DNA of 37,462 nt from Hellea sp. (GCA_013002305.1 JABDKG010000029.1:1-37462); one strand, 5' to 3'. Counted from the stretch's first letter, positions 1-7,767 are shown. Numbers and translations are program-made. Notes: a model not told the origin generated them from the letters alone.

Positions 1-1
1 A

Positions 2-772
2 GGCGTCGAAGGCCTTGTCCACGTTTCAGAAATGAGCTGGACCAAGAAAAACGTCCACCCCGGCAAGATCGTTTCCACCTCCCAGGAAGTTGAATGCGAA
101 GTTCTGGAAGTTGAGGAAGAGAAGCGCCGCATCTCACTGGGCCTCAAGCAAACGCAAAGCAATCCTTGGGATTCATTTGCCGATCGCTTCCCGGTTGGAA
201 CGGTTATCAACGGCGAAGTTCGCTCTGTCACTGAGTTCGGCCTGTTTATCGGCCTGGACGGCGACATTGACGGCATGGCTCACCTATCTGACCTGTCTTG
301 GGACAAGTCCGGTGAAGACGCGCTGAAAGATTATAAGAAGGGCGATCAAGTTGAAGCCAAGATTCTCGAGATTGATACAGACAAAGAACGGATCAGCCTT
401 GGTATCAAGCAATTGTCTAAGGATACGGCCCCTGCCGGAGCACGCCGCGGCGCGACTGTCACTTGTACAGTCACAGCGGTTAATAGCGGCGGTGTTGAGG
501 TTTCCTTTGGCGACGACAATGAAATTCCGGCCTTCATCCGTAAGTCGGATCTATCCCGCGAGCGCTCTGATCAACGTCCTGAGCGATTTGCCGTCGGGGA
601 CAAGGTTGATGCCATGATCACGAAGGTCGACAAAGCCAAGCGGCAATATTCACTTTCAATCAAGGCTCTGGAAATTGCTGAAGAAAAAGAAGCCGTACAG
701 CAATATGGATCAGTTGATGCCGGCGCATCATTGGGCGATATCCTTGGCGCAGCTCTAAAAGGCGACGAATAA
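2..772 (+). CDS. rpsA: 30S ribosomal protein S1, 3' part (5' end outside window)
   Basis: The reading frame is open from base 2, so the gene begins upstream; about 256 C-terminal residues are present. The protein holds mRNA on the 30S subunit through repeated S1 (OB-fold) RNA-binding domains. What is visible is the end of one S1 repeat (GVEGLVHVSEMSW, then RRISLGLKQ), one complete repeat (GTVINGEVRSVTEFGLFIGL to RISLGIKQL), and a last, more diverged repeat (GATVTCTVTAVNSGGVEVSF to RQYSLSIKAL). The tail ends in SLGDILGAALKGDE, as in alphaproteobacterial S1 proteins. The internal ATG at 32 is not the start, because homologous S1 sequence continues before it. A strong hairpin terminator follows the stop. 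The next gene is ihfB, the usual rpsA-ihfB order. Confidence 0.97.
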   Translation, partial: GVEGLVHVSEMSWTKKNVHPGKIVSTSQEVECEVLEVEEEKRRISLGLKQTQSNPWDSFADRFPVGTVINGEVRSVTEFGLFIGLDGDIDGMAHLSDLSWDKSGEDALKDYKKGDQVEAKILEIDTDKERISLGIKQLSKDTAPAGARRGATVTCTVTAVNSGGVEVSFGDDNEIPAFIRKSDLSRERSDQRPERFAVGDKVDAMITKVDKAKRQYSLSIKALEIAEEKEAVQQYGSVDAGASLGDILGAALKGDE

Positions 773-797
773 ACAGATTTTTTCCATATAATCTGAC

Positions 798-822
798 AAA
801 GGCCCCTTCATGGGGCCTTTTT
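798..822 (+). terminator. Rho-independent terminator of rpsA
   Basis: AAAGGCCCC, loop TTCAT, then GGGGCCTTT and further T residues. The 9-bp stem with a T tract lies 25 bases after the rpsA stop and before ihfB, so ihfB probably has its own promoter. Confidence 0.9.
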
Positions 823-826
823 ATTG

Positions 827-856
827 TTGACGAGACAAGGGCAGATTGTGTTTATT
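827..856 (+). promoter_or_regulatory. Possible ihfB promoter
   Basis: TTGACG, an 18-base spacer and TTTATT lie just after the rpsA terminator. Initiation about 7 bases downstream would fall at or beside the ATG at 863, which would make ihfB nearly leaderless. That fits the absence of a well-placed Shine-Dalgarno sequence. The -10 match is weak, so this is tentative. Confidence 0.35.
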
Positions 857-862
857 GTGCCC

Positions 863-1153
863 ATGCTACGTTCCGAACTTGTTGAAAACATTCACAAAGA
901 TAATCCTTATCTCACCCGTGAAGAATCCGAACGCGTTGTTGCGGTAATTTTAGAGTCAATTATTCAGACTTTGGAAAAAGGTGCGCGCGTCGAGCTTCGC
1001 GGCTTTGGCGCATTCTCGGCCCGGCACCGCGCCGCTCGTAGAGGACGTAATCCAAGGACCGGCGATGCAGTCATGGTTCCTGAAAAACATGTCCCGTTTT
1101 TCCGCGCCGGGAAAGAGCTAAAAGCCCGCGTAGACTCTAGCCGATCTCGTTAA
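863..1153 (+). CDS. ihfB: Integration host factor subunit beta
   Basis: A 96-residue member of the HU/IHF family. With IhfA it forms the heterodimer that bends DNA sharply at specific sites and acts in transcription, replication and recombination. Family features seen: N-terminal MLRSELVENI, the strand VELRGFGAFS, the conserved beta-arm segment GRNPRTGDAV, and KHVPFFRAGKEL at the C-terminus. The ATG at 863 is chosen because IHF beta proteins start exactly at M-x-R-S-E-L. An upstream TTG in frame (824) would start inside the rpsA terminator and add residues that are not family-like. There is no convincing Shine-Dalgarno site. It follows rpsA, as in many proteobacteria. Confidence 0.95.
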   Translation: MLRSELVENIHKDNPYLTREESERVVAVILESIIQTLEKGARVELRGFGAFSARHRAARRGRNPRTGDAVMVPEKHVPFFRAGKELKARVDSSRSR

Positions 1154-1183
1154 CATTCATCTTCTATTAACCTTATTAACGTC

Positions 1184-1214
1184 ATTACGCGCACAGGGCG
1201 TGAAAACGCGTAAT
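1184..1214. other. Inverted repeat between ihfB and mscL
   Basis: ATTACGCG and CGCGTAAT form an 8-bp stem around 15 bases. There is no T tract after it, so it is not a classical terminator. It could be an RNA 3'-end structure of ihfB or a protein site upstream of mscL; the sequence alone does not decide. Confidence 0.35.
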
Positions 1215-1237
1215 TAACTGAAAAAGGGAGATCTCTA

Positions 1238-1651
1238 ATGGGGATGGTTTCAGAATTTAAAGAATTTGCCATGAAAGGCAATTTGGTCGACATGGCTGTT
1301 GGCTTTGTTATGGGCTCAGCTTTCGCAACTGTCGTAAGCTCCTTCATCGCCGACGTATTCATGCCGGCTATTAGCCCGGTTATGGGCGGCGTCGACATGG
1401 CCAATATGAAATATGTCATGAGCGAAGCGACCTACAATGCCGATGGAACGGTTCTAGCGCCTGAAACAGCTGTCAGCTACGGCCTGTTCATCAATGCGTT
1501 GATCTCTTTCGTCATCGTCGCTTTTGTCATGTTTATGATCATCAAAGGCATGAACAAAGCACAGAAGGCTGAAGAAGAAGCGCCGGCCGCTCCGCCAGCA
1601 AATGAAGTCCTTCTGGCTGAAATTCGCGATCTTTTGGCGAAAAAGAAATAA
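1238..1651 (+). CDS. mscL: Large-conductance mechanosensitive channel MscL
   Basis: A 137-residue pore protein that forms a homopentamer in the inner membrane and opens under high membrane tension to release solutes during hypo-osmotic shock. The sequence has the family's N-terminal amphipathic start (VSEFKEFAMKGN) and TM1 (VDMAVGFVMGSAF) with its small-residue pore face. It also has a periplasmic loop, a second TM (GLFINALISFVIVAFVMFMI), and a charged C-terminal helix ending EVLLAEIRDLLAKKK, closely like the E. coli protein. Length is normal. The start is supported by AAGGGAG eight bases upstream. It converges on lptB, and a terminator hairpin sits between them. Confidence 0.97.
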   Translation: MGMVSEFKEFAMKGNLVDMAVGFVMGSAFATVVSSFIADVFMPAISPVMGGVDMANMKYVMSEATYNADGTVLAPETAVSYGLFINALISFVIVAFVMFMIIKGMNKAQKAEEEAPAAPPANEVLLAEIRDLLAKKK

Positions 1652-1672
1652 TTTGAATTTGCAAAGCAATTG

Positions 1673-1701
1673 AAGCCCGGTCTTTGAGGCCGGGTTTTTT
1701 T
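1673..1701 (+). terminator. Terminator after mscL
   Basis: AAGCCCGG, a short loop and CCGGGTT followed by a run of T. It lies 20 bases after the mscL stop and abuts the convergent lptB stop codon. Confidence 0.8.
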
Positions 1702-2473
1702 ATGCGTACTTCTCTCCGAGATAGACTTTACGCACATCTTCATTGGCCCGGATTTCCTCGGGGGTTCCTTCAAACAAAGCCTCGCCTTGAAACAGGATCG
1801 ACGCCCGATCCACAATATCGAGCGTTTCGCGGACCCGGTGGTCAGTGATCAAAATACCGATACCGCGCTGTTTGAGATAAAGGATCAGTTCTGAAATATC
1901 GGCGATGGCAATCGGATCAATCCCGGTAAAGGGCTCATCCAAGAGTATGAAATTGGGCCGGGACGCCAGCGCCCGGGCAATCTCGACCCTTCGGCGCTCT
2001 CCGCCAGATAGCGCGAGCGCCGGGCTTTTCTTAATATGGGCGATATTGAGCTCGTCCAGAAGCGCATCAACATTATCATCCCATTTGGAGCGATCTGTTT
2101 CAGTGAGCTGGACAACCGCTTTAATATTTTCTTCCACAGATAAGCCGCGGAAAATAGATTGTTCTTGCGGGAGATAGCCGACACCGAGGCGCGCCCTCTG
2201 ATACATAGGCAGCGACGTAATATCCTCGCCGTCAAGCGAGATCGTTCCCTGATCAGCTTCAATCAGACCCATAATCATATAGAAACTCGTCGTTTTGCCC
2301 GCCCCGTTGGGCCCCATGAGCGCAACCACTTCGCCGCGCTGCACATTTAGGGAGATATTTCGCACGACCTGACGGCCGCGATAGGATTTACCGATATTAT
2401 GGGCCGCGAGGCCTTGTGTGCCTGCCAATTGGTCTTGAGGCTTTAAACTGTCGGAAGCCGCTGCGCTGGACAT
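1700..2473 (-). CDS. lptB: LPS export ABC transporter ATP-binding protein LptB
   Basis: A 257-residue cytoplasmic ATPase. A dimer of it powers LptFG to pull lipopolysaccharide out of the inner membrane and push it along the LptC-LptA bridge. ABC motifs (numbered from the chosen start): Walker A GPNGAGKTT at 54-62, Q-loop near YLPQEQSIF, signature LSGGE at 155-159, Walker B ILLDEP at 176-181, H-loop ITDH. The LptB-typical block RRRVEIARALA and the C-terminal VRKVYLGE are present. The ATG at 2473 is preferred over an upstream in-frame ATG (2509) because AAAGGATC precedes it and the longer form would run into lptA. It starts 10 bases after the second lptA-like gene, so it is co-transcribed and probably translationally coupled. 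Confidence 0.96.
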   Translation of the reverse strand: MSSAAASDSLKPQDQLAGTQGLAAHNIGKSYRGRQVVRNISLNVQRGEVVALMGPNGAGKTTSFYMIMGLIEADQGTISLDGEDITSLPMYQRARLGVGYLPQEQSIFRGLSVEENIKAVVQLTETDRSKWDDNVDALLDELNIAHIKKSPALALSGGERRRVEIARALASRPNFILLDEPFTGIDPIAIADISELILYLKQRGIGILITDHRVRETLDIVDRASILFQGEALFEGTPEEIRANEDVRKVYLGEKYA

Positions 2474-2483
2474 GGTTGATCCT

Positions 2484-3038
2484 TTAGCCGGGCGTATTTT
2501 GCGGATCACCCGAGTTTTTAATCAGAATATTGACCCTGCCATTACGTCCGCATTTACGGCCTTTACAGGTTCCGGTTACTTTGGCCTTATTGTCCGAAAG
2601 ATTATAAATCAGCTTATCGCCGGTGACGACATTGTCTTTGCCCTGTAGCAAAATCACATTGCCGGTAACCGTAAACGTATCCGAAACTCTCTCATAGACG
2701 CCGCGCTCGCCGCGAACTTCCTGTTCGGGCGTAATGTAATAAAAATTCCCGATCGCTTCGATCCGGTTAAAATCATCGAAGGCTTGAGCGGCGTTGCTCT
2801 GCTGACCGGAATAAACCTTCATTGTATCGGCCAGAATTCGGACATTGCCTTGGCGCACATCGACCTGTCCGGAAAAAACCGTCAGGCCCGGTTCGGAAAC
2901 CGCGCTGTCAGCTGTCCCGCGTGTCGGCGCATTAGAATTTGGTGCAAATTGAGCGTGGGCTGCCGGCACGAAAATCAGGCTTAAAAAACTAAAAACTGAC
3001 AGGGGTAATAGTTTAGAAATCTTGTTGGAAGTCGTCAT
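2484..3038 (-). CDS. LptA/OstA-like periplasmic protein, second copy
   Basis: A 184-residue exported protein of the OstA/LptA beta-jellyroll family, whose members form the periplasmic bridge carrying LPS to LptD. It has a signal peptide (hydrophobic stretch to about residue 29, AAHAQ). The body shows the repeating LptA pattern: VFSGQVDVRQGNVRILADTM, then FTVTGNVILLQGKDNVVTGD, then KLIYNL. Near the C-terminus is C158-K-G-R-K-C163. The gene lies 17 bases after a second OstA-like gene and 10 before lptB. The sequence differs greatly from its neighbour, so this is an old duplication or two specialised bridge subunits rather than a recent copy. Which copy is the canonical LptA cannot be told here. 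Confidence 0.85.
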   Translation of the reverse strand: MTTSNKISKLLPLSVFSFLSLIFVPAAHAQFAPNSNAPTRGTADSAVSEPGLTVFSGQVDVRQGNVRILADTMKVYSGQQSNAAQAFDDFNRIEAIGNFYYITPEQEVRGERGVYERVSDTFTVTGNVILLQGKDNVVTGDKLIYNLSDNKAKVTGTCKGRKCGRNGRVNILIKNSGDPQNTPG

Positions 3039-3055
3039 GCACTTTAGCCCGTATT

Positions 3056-3580
3056 TTATTCCGTGGTCCCGAAGGTAATTCGTTCACCTTCACAATTAGC
3101 GCCCTGACAGTTATTGTCCAGTCTTACGCGCTTATTCTCAATGTCATAAATGAGTTTTTCACCGCTAAACCGCGAACTTCCGCCTTGATTGACGAGCACA
3201 TTACCGGTCACGACAATAATTCCGCGGTCCCGGTAATAAATACCCTTTTGCCCGGTAACGATACTTTCTGAATTTTTATAGCGAAAATTCCCGGAGGCTT
3301 CGATCCTTGTAACGCCGCCAAGTGACAAGGACACTTCAGGGTCGGTCTCTTCCTCGGTCAGGCTCTCGCGGTATATTTCCATTTCGTCTGATTCGATATT
3401 GGCACTGCCCTGCTGAACTTTGACGCTGCCCTCAAGCATAGTCTTGTCACCTTTATAAGTGGCTTTATCGGCCTCGATAAAGATCGGGGCTTCGCTGTCC
3501 CCAAAAGAGGTCTGAGCGGTTGCCGGACTGCTTAGCAAGGCTAGCACGCCGGTAGTCAATAAAACGGTACGAAGGATCAT
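3056..3580 (-). CDS. lptA: LptA/OstA-like periplasmic protein, first copy
   Basis: A 174-residue exported protein with a signal peptide cleaved near SSPATAQ. It shows the OstA/LptA pattern: PIFIEADKATYKGDKTMLEG, VQQGSANIESDEMEIY, RIEASGNFRY, VTGNVLVNQGGSSRFSGEKL. In that order it is the better match to classical LptA. It ends with C158-Q-G-A-N-C163, the same CxGxxC motif at the same residue numbers as the next gene. The start is the ATG at 3578-3580, whose first base is the last base of the lptC TGA (TGATG overlap); a TTG one codon earlier is less likely. The overlap implies coupled translation with lptC. Confidence 0.88.
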   Translation of the reverse strand: MILRTVLLTTGVLALLSSPATAQTSFGDSEAPIFIEADKATYKGDKTMLEGSVKVQQGSANIESDEMEIYRESLTEEETDPEVSLSLGGVTRIEASGNFRYKNSESIVTGQKGIYYRDRGIIVVTGNVLVNQGGSSRFSGEKLIYDIENKRVRLDNNCQGANCEGERITFGTTE

Positions 3581-4230
3581 CAATTCTGCTCCAAAACAGC
3601 GCTCATTCTGTTTTTAAATATAAAGGTCTTGTAATTGTCGCGGATCTCATAGGCATTGCCTTTTACCGCCCCGAAGCTCCCAGTACAACTAATTGGTTCA
3701 TCACCCTCAATGGTTTTGGATTTGGTAAAAATTCGGGCGTGGCTCGTTACGCAGTGATAGCCATCATCTGTATCAAGTTCCACCGCCGCGCGCAGTTCCA
3801 GCACTTTGTTGGCGTCATCATACGTCCCCGTATCGGCAATCACGAGCGATTTGCGCGAGACACCGTCCCGGTAAAATTCAAGCACAGGACTGACGAGCTG
3901 GACAGCAGCATCATCGGCGGCCATTCTAACGGCTTCCTTGGCGGTCAGATAAAAAGGAAGTCCGTCATCTGTCCGGCCGCTAAATCGCGGATTAGTCATT
4001 TTGACGGATTCGCTTGGATCATCGGACGGAAATACCGCAGGCGCCCGGCGGGAAAACTCCCAGATTAAGGCGATTACCATCAACCCGGCAATGCCTATCA
4101 AAATCCATCTCAGTTTTTTAACCCGTTCAGTATGACGCCGCGCCGCCTCAAGGGTGAGCGTTCGGCGCGGTTCCCACAGCCCTAAGGCTTCACTGGCGCT
4201 TTGATTTTGATATGTCGGCGTTACCGTCAT
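3580..4230 (-). CDS. lptC: LPS export system protein LptC
   Basis: A 216-residue single-pass inner-membrane protein that accepts LPS from LptBFG and hands it to LptA. It has a cytoplasmic N-terminus of about 40 residues with basic RRHTERVKKL, one TM helix at about 41-59 (WILIGIAGLMVIALIWEF), and a periplasmic OstA-like domain. Landmarks in that domain are MTNPRFSGRTDDGLPFYLTA, TGTYDDANKVLELRAAVEL and a C-terminal GNAYEIRDNYKTFIF. The lptA-like gene follows with a one-base overlap, and rnd lies upstream on the same strand. Identification rests on the fold pattern plus gene order. Confidence 0.9.
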   Translation of the reverse strand: MTVTPTYQNQSASEALGLWEPRRTLTLEAARRHTERVKKLRWILIGIAGLMVIALIWEFSRRAPAVFPSDDPSESVKMTNPRFSGRTDDGLPFYLTAKEAVRMAADDAAVQLVSPVLEFYRDGVSRKSLVIADTGTYDDANKVLELRAAVELDTDDGYHCVTSHARIFTKSKTIEGDEPISCTGSFGAVKGNAYEIRDNYKTFIFKNRMSAVLEQN

Positions 4231-4307
4231 AGCGACTGTATAAGTAAGGGTCGGTCATAATGCGATAGCCAATTACGGCACATGACGAGATCGTAACCTA
4301 GAAATTT

Positions 4308-4937
4308 TTAGTTATTGCGTCTCATTGTATGAGAGAAAATATCAACGTCCTCCCAGCCCGATAAATCAAGTGTTGCGCGCGCCGGAAGAAAGTTAAAACA
4401 AGCATTGGCCAGATCGAGCCGGTTTTCTCGCAGCAATCGACCGGTCAAAATAGTTTTCAGCTGATGTAGATAGAGCACATCAGAGGCGGCATAATTGAGC
4501 TGAGCTTCTGAAAGTTCATCGCTGGCCCAGTCCGAGCTTTGCTGCTGTTTGGACAGCTCTACGCCCAGCAGCTCCCGGCACAGGTCTTTTAAACCATGGC
4601 GATCTGTGTAGGTCCGGACCAGCCCGGACGCGATTTTGGTGCAAAAAATCGGATTCATCGCTATCCCTAAATCCCGCTGCACTATGGCAACATCAAATCG
4701 GGCGAAATGAAATATTTTGGTGACCGCCTCATTAGATAGCAGCGTTTTGAGGTTTGGGCAGTCATAGGTGTCGCGGTTCATTTGGACGATATGAGCGTCC
4801 CCGTCGCCGGAGGATAATTGCACCAGACAAAGCTTGTCTCGTACCAGAGACAGGCCCTGCGTTTCCGTATCAATGGCGACGCTTTTTCCGAAATCCAAAT
4901 TGGGCGGAAGATCATGTTTGTGGAGGTGAACAGTCAT
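4308..4937 (-). CDS. rnd: Ribonuclease D (short, exonuclease domain only)
   Basis: A 209-residue 3'-5' exoribonuclease of the DEDDy group, acting in tRNA and stable RNA 3' maturation. Catalytic motifs: AIDTETQGL (D and E of Exo I), FHFARFDVAI (Exo II D), and NYAASDVLYLHQL (Exo III Y and D). It lacks the C-terminal HRDC domains of E. coli RNase D, as is common in Alphaproteobacteria. The ATG at 4937 is chosen because the protein then begins like its family (MTVHLHKHDLPP); an upstream start at 4985 would add 16 unsupported residues. It stands upstream of lptC with a gap of about 80 bases. rnd next to the lpt block is a usual alphaproteobacterial arrangement. Confidence 0.92.
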   Translation of the reverse strand: MTVHLHKHDLPPNLDFGKSVAIDTETQGLSLVRDKLCLVQLSSGDGDAHIVQMNRDTYDCPNLKTLLSNEAVTKIFHFARFDVAIVQRDLGIAMNPIFCTKIASGLVRTYTDRHGLKDLCRELLGVELSKQQQSSDWASDELSEAQLNYAASDVLYLHQLKTILTGRLLRENRLDLANACFNFLPARATLDLSGWEDVDIFSHTMRRNN

Positions 4938-5033
4938 AGTAATTCTTTCTGGCCTGTTCCTAGCCAATTCATTTTTTAATAACAATGCCTGATTTTCGGC
5001 GGCGGGCTTTTTGCGCTATGCTAACAAAGAATC

Positions 5034-6098
5034 ATGATGTTAGACGATACAACTAAATATGAAATCTTCCGAAACCGGGACGAAACCTATTCCGGGCAAT
5101 TCTATATGGGGGTGCGCTCGACCGGCATTTTTTGCCGTCCGGGATGCCCGGCCAGAACCCCGAAAGCGGAAAATTGTCTGTTTTTTCAAAACGCCGAAGG
5201 CGCGCTTAAGGCCGGCTATCGCCCGTGTAAGCGATGCCACCCGATGAATATGCCCGGAGAGGCCAGTGCGCTTATTAAAAAACTGATCAATCTGGTTGAG
5301 AGCGATCCGGAGCGGCGCTGGTCCGAAAAGGATTTGCTCGCAAACGGCGTTGATCCGTCGACAGCCCGCCGGCAGTTTAAATCCCGGTTTGGCATGACCT
5401 TTTCTGCCTATGTGCGCCAGTGCAATCTGGCCAAAGCCCGGCAATGTCTTGCTCAGGGCGACTCGGTCATTGAAGCCCAACTTTGCGCCGGATTTGATAG
5501 TCCCAGCGGATTTCGGGTCGCTTTTGCCAAAACCTTCGGTCAGTCTCCCAAAGATGTGAAGATTTCGCCTTTATTGATCGATTGGATTGATACGCCGCTT
5601 GGCACCATGGTGACAATTTGCGATGAGCAAGAGGTCTATTTGGCCGAGTTTACGGTTCGCAAAAATCTTCAAGGCCAACTTGAAAAACTGACAACCGCCT
5701 ATAAGCGGCCAATCCTGCCCGGTCGCAATGATATAACCATGCTAGTCGAAACCCAGATCAAATCCTATTTTCACGGCTCGTTAAAATCCTTTGACCTTCC
5801 GATAAAGACCACTGGAACCGATTTTCAAAATGGCGTGTGGCAGGCGCTTTGCGATATTCCCTATGGCCAAACCCGGTCTTACGCCCAGCTGGCGACAGCC
5901 ATCGGAAATGATAAGGCTTTCCGCGCGGTCGCAAGCTCCAATGCGCGAAACGGCCTGGCCATTATTATCCCCTGTCACCGCGTCATCAATAAGGGCGGGG
6001 CGCTGGGCGGTTATGCTGGCGGGCTTGATAAAAAACGCTGGCTGCTCGATCATGAAGCACGGGTTTCTAAATCCTCAAACAGGGCCGCCGCGCCGTAA
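5034..6098 (+). CDS. ada: Ada-like bifunctional DNA repair protein / methylated-DNA-[protein]-cysteine S-methyltransferase
   Basis: A 354-residue protein with the full Ada layout. First is an Ada zinc domain with C34, C38, C65 and C68 (STGIFCRPGCPAR and GYRPCKRCHP); C34 aligns with the phosphotriester-methyl acceptor. Next is an AraC-type HTH segment at about 75-175. Last is a C-terminal O6-methylguanine methyltransferase domain with active-site PCHRV (C314) and helix motif FQNGVWQALCDIPYGQTRSYAQLA. In the Ada family, methylation of the N-terminal Cys turns the protein into an activator of alkylation-repair genes, so self-regulation is plausible. Two adjacent ATGs (5034, 5037) are possible starts. 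Its last 49 bases overlap the end of the convergent glk gene. Confidence 0.93.
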   Translation: MMLDDTTKYEIFRNRDETYSGQFYMGVRSTGIFCRPGCPARTPKAENCLFFQNAEGALKAGYRPCKRCHPMNMPGEASALIKKLINLVESDPERRWSEKDLLANGVDPSTARRQFKSRFGMTFSAYVRQCNLAKARQCLAQGDSVIEAQLCAGFDSPSGFRVAFAKTFGQSPKDVKISPLLIDWIDTPLGTMVTICDEQEVYLAEFTVRKNLQGQLEKLTTAYKRPILPGRNDITMLVETQIKSYFHGSLKSFDLPIKTTGTDFQNGVWQALCDIPYGQTRSYAQLATAIGNDKAFRAVASSNARNGLAIIIPCHRVINKGGALGGYAGGLDKKRWLLDHEARVSKSSNRAAAP

Positions 6099-7024
6099 AG
6101 CGCTGCCCGGGCATTGCTCAGCAAATAGATCGGAATATCGGCCATATAATCCGACCGTTTCCCCCGCTTTAAGAAACGCGACATCGCGTCTTCGGATTTG
6201 AAAAACTCAATCATTCGCTCACTCACGCCGCCGGCCAGGACAACGCCGCCGCGGGCGCCGCCGGAAAGGGCAAGGTCACCCATAGCGCCCATTGTTGCTG
6301 CGGCCCGGATCTCGCAGACCTCAAGCGCAACCGGATCGCCCTGACGCGCCTTTTCGCGGATAATTGCCGGGCTTTCAGGGTGATAGGATTTGCCTTGGCG
6401 CTGAGAGACGGCTTTATGGACATCGACCATTCCGCTGCCGGAACTGACCCGCTCCACGCTGATAAACCCAAAACTGGAACGTAAGATTTTCAGCAGTTCG
6501 AGTTCGCGGTCAGTTTGCGGGGAATAGGCCTGGTGACCGCCTTCAGTGGTCAGAACATGATAGCCGCCCGTAACCGGTATCAGATAGCCCACACCAAAAC
6601 CTGTCCCCGGCCCCGCCACCAATATCGGCGCGGACTTGTCTGCGCGGCCGGGTTTTATCTCAATAAGGTCCTCGTCAGTAAGCTCGGGGATAGACCGCGT
6701 CATAGCGGCAAAATCATTGACAATATAAACTTTGGTCAGCCCGAAACGCTTTTTCAGATCGGTGCTGTCCAGCGACCAGCTGCGATTGGTCAACGTGACC
6801 TTTCCGTTTTCTACCGGACCCGCGACCGAGAAGATTGCACGGCGCGGACGCGAGCCTCCGAAAGGCTCAAGATAGGCGTCCAATACATCTGTAAATGTTT
6901 TGAAGTCATCGCCTCGGAATTTGGCAAAGTGAGCGATCTCCCAACGGCCGTTTTTTTGGCGCTCTGCGAGCCCGAAACGTGCATTAGTCCCGCCAATATC
7001 CGCTGTTAAAATTTGATCGGCCAC
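6050..7024 (-). CDS. glk: Glucokinase
   Basis: A 324-residue cytosolic enzyme phosphorylating glucose to glucose-6-phosphate with ATP, feeding the Entner-Doudoroff/glycolytic routes. It is the Glk type found in Proteobacteria rather than a ROK protein. Motifs: phosphate-1 loop DIGGTNARFG at 9-18, catalytic D104 in IVNDFAAM, GPGTGFGVG at 138-146, and EGGH at 161-164. No zinc motif of ROK kinases is present. The start codon is GTG, preceded at good distance by GGGGA. The 3' end overlaps the ada-like gene by 49 bases tail-to-tail. A 14-bp perfect palindrome with the look of a LacI-family operator lies upstream. Confidence 0.95.
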   Translation of the reverse strand: MADQILTADIGGTNARFGLAERQKNGRWEIAHFAKFRGDDFKTFTDVLDAYLEPFGGSRPRRAIFSVAGPVENGKVTLTNRSWSLDSTDLKKRFGLTKVYIVNDFAAMTRSIPELTDEDLIEIKPGRADKSAPILVAGPGTGFGVGYLIPVTGGYHVLTTEGGHQAYSPQTDRELELLKILRSSFGFISVERVSSGSGMVDVHKAVSQRQGKSYHPESPAIIREKARQGDPVALEVCEIRAAATMGAMGDLALSGGARGGVVLAGGVSERMIEFFKSEDAMSRFLKRGKRSDYMADIPIYLLSNARAALYGAAALFEDLETRAS

Positions 7025-7095
7025 GATTATTTCCCCGGATCCCTTTAGTTGGGGATAGGCTTATCACTGGCAAAAGCGGTTTCGCAAGACAATAA

Positions 7096-7109
7096 TGACA
7101 GCGCTGTCA
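7096..7109. promoter_or_regulatory. Candidate LacI-type operator upstream of glk
   Basis: TGACAGCGCTGTCA is a perfect 14-bp palindrome with a central CG, the symmetry typical of LacI-family sites in sugar-use genes. It is centred about 78 bases upstream of the glk GTG, between glk and the TetR stop codon. A weak TTGCGA and GATAAG pair lies between it and glk. No LacI gene is in the window, so the regulator is unknown. Confidence 0.5.
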
Positions 7110-7114
7110 CAGAC

Positions 7115-7753
7115 TCATCGCGGCGTTGTTAAATAACCATAAGCGAAATCGGCGATCTCCGAGATGAAACGGTCTTTACCAATGTCATCAGCCATGGACT
7201 GAAACGGATCGCGATAGAGCTCCTCCAAATATATTGAATTAAAGAAATAGACTAGCATCTGGGCGGTGGTTTCATCATTAGGCCGGGCCAGCTCTGTTTC
7301 ATAGACTGTCAAAACCGGCGCGATCGTGTCATAGGCCCGAAGCCTTATGTCCTGCCAATCCTCCCGCTCAAGCGCCGAGCGTGATTTGAGAGAATGGGCA
7401 ATAGCGCGAAGGATATGGGCATCTTCGGATAATTGCTGATAGGCAAAGGCCGCTATCTCGCGCAGAGCCTCGCGAAGTCCGCCCGCTGCCTTAAATTCGG
7501 CCATCAGGTCACTTTGCTCAACAGTTTCCAGTCTCGCGACGATGCGGGCCTGATAATCTTCTAGAAGGGCGTCCAGAAAATCTGCCTTGTTTTTGAAATG
7601 CGAATAAAGGAGCCCGGAAGACACGCCGGCCTCTTTCGCGATTTCGACCACCGATATCAGGTCAAAATCCCTTTCTTTCAACAGGCTATCCAGCGCGTTC
7701 ATCAGGCGTTGACGGGTTATCTGGGCTCTGACCTGTTTGGGTTGACGTCGCAT
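7115..7753 (-). CDS. TetR/AcrR family transcriptional regulator
   Basis: A 212-residue one-component repressor-type protein. The N-terminal HTH is clear: RQRLMNALDSLLKERDFDLI, then SVVEIAKEAGVSSGLLYSHF, then KNKADFLDALLEDY. The C-terminal two thirds are alpha-helical ligand-binding and dimer sequence with no recognised ligand signature. The ATG at 7753 is chosen over a TTG at 7768 because GTAGG lies before it and the TTG sits in the operator. It is divergent from a CPBP-family membrane protease gene, and a near-perfect palindrome covers the shared promoter region, so it most likely represses itself and that gene. The inducer cannot be inferred. Confidence 0.9.
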   Translation of the reverse strand: MRRQPKQVRAQITRQRLMNALDSLLKERDFDLISVVEIAKEAGVSSGLLYSHFKNKADFLDALLEDYQARIVARLETVEQSDLMAEFKAAGGLREALREIAAFAYQQLSEDAHILRAIAHSLKSRSALEREDWQDIRLRAYDTIAPVLTVYETELARPNDETTAQMLVYFFNSIYLEELYRDPFQSMADDIGKDRFISEIADFAYGYLTTPR

Positions 7754-7767
7754 ATTTTTGCCTACCA

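Noticed and set aside
824-862. TTG start for ihfB giving a 109-residue protein
   Set aside because: The start would be in the terminator T tract of rpsA, and the added residues do not match IHF beta proteins, which begin at M-x-R-S-E-L.
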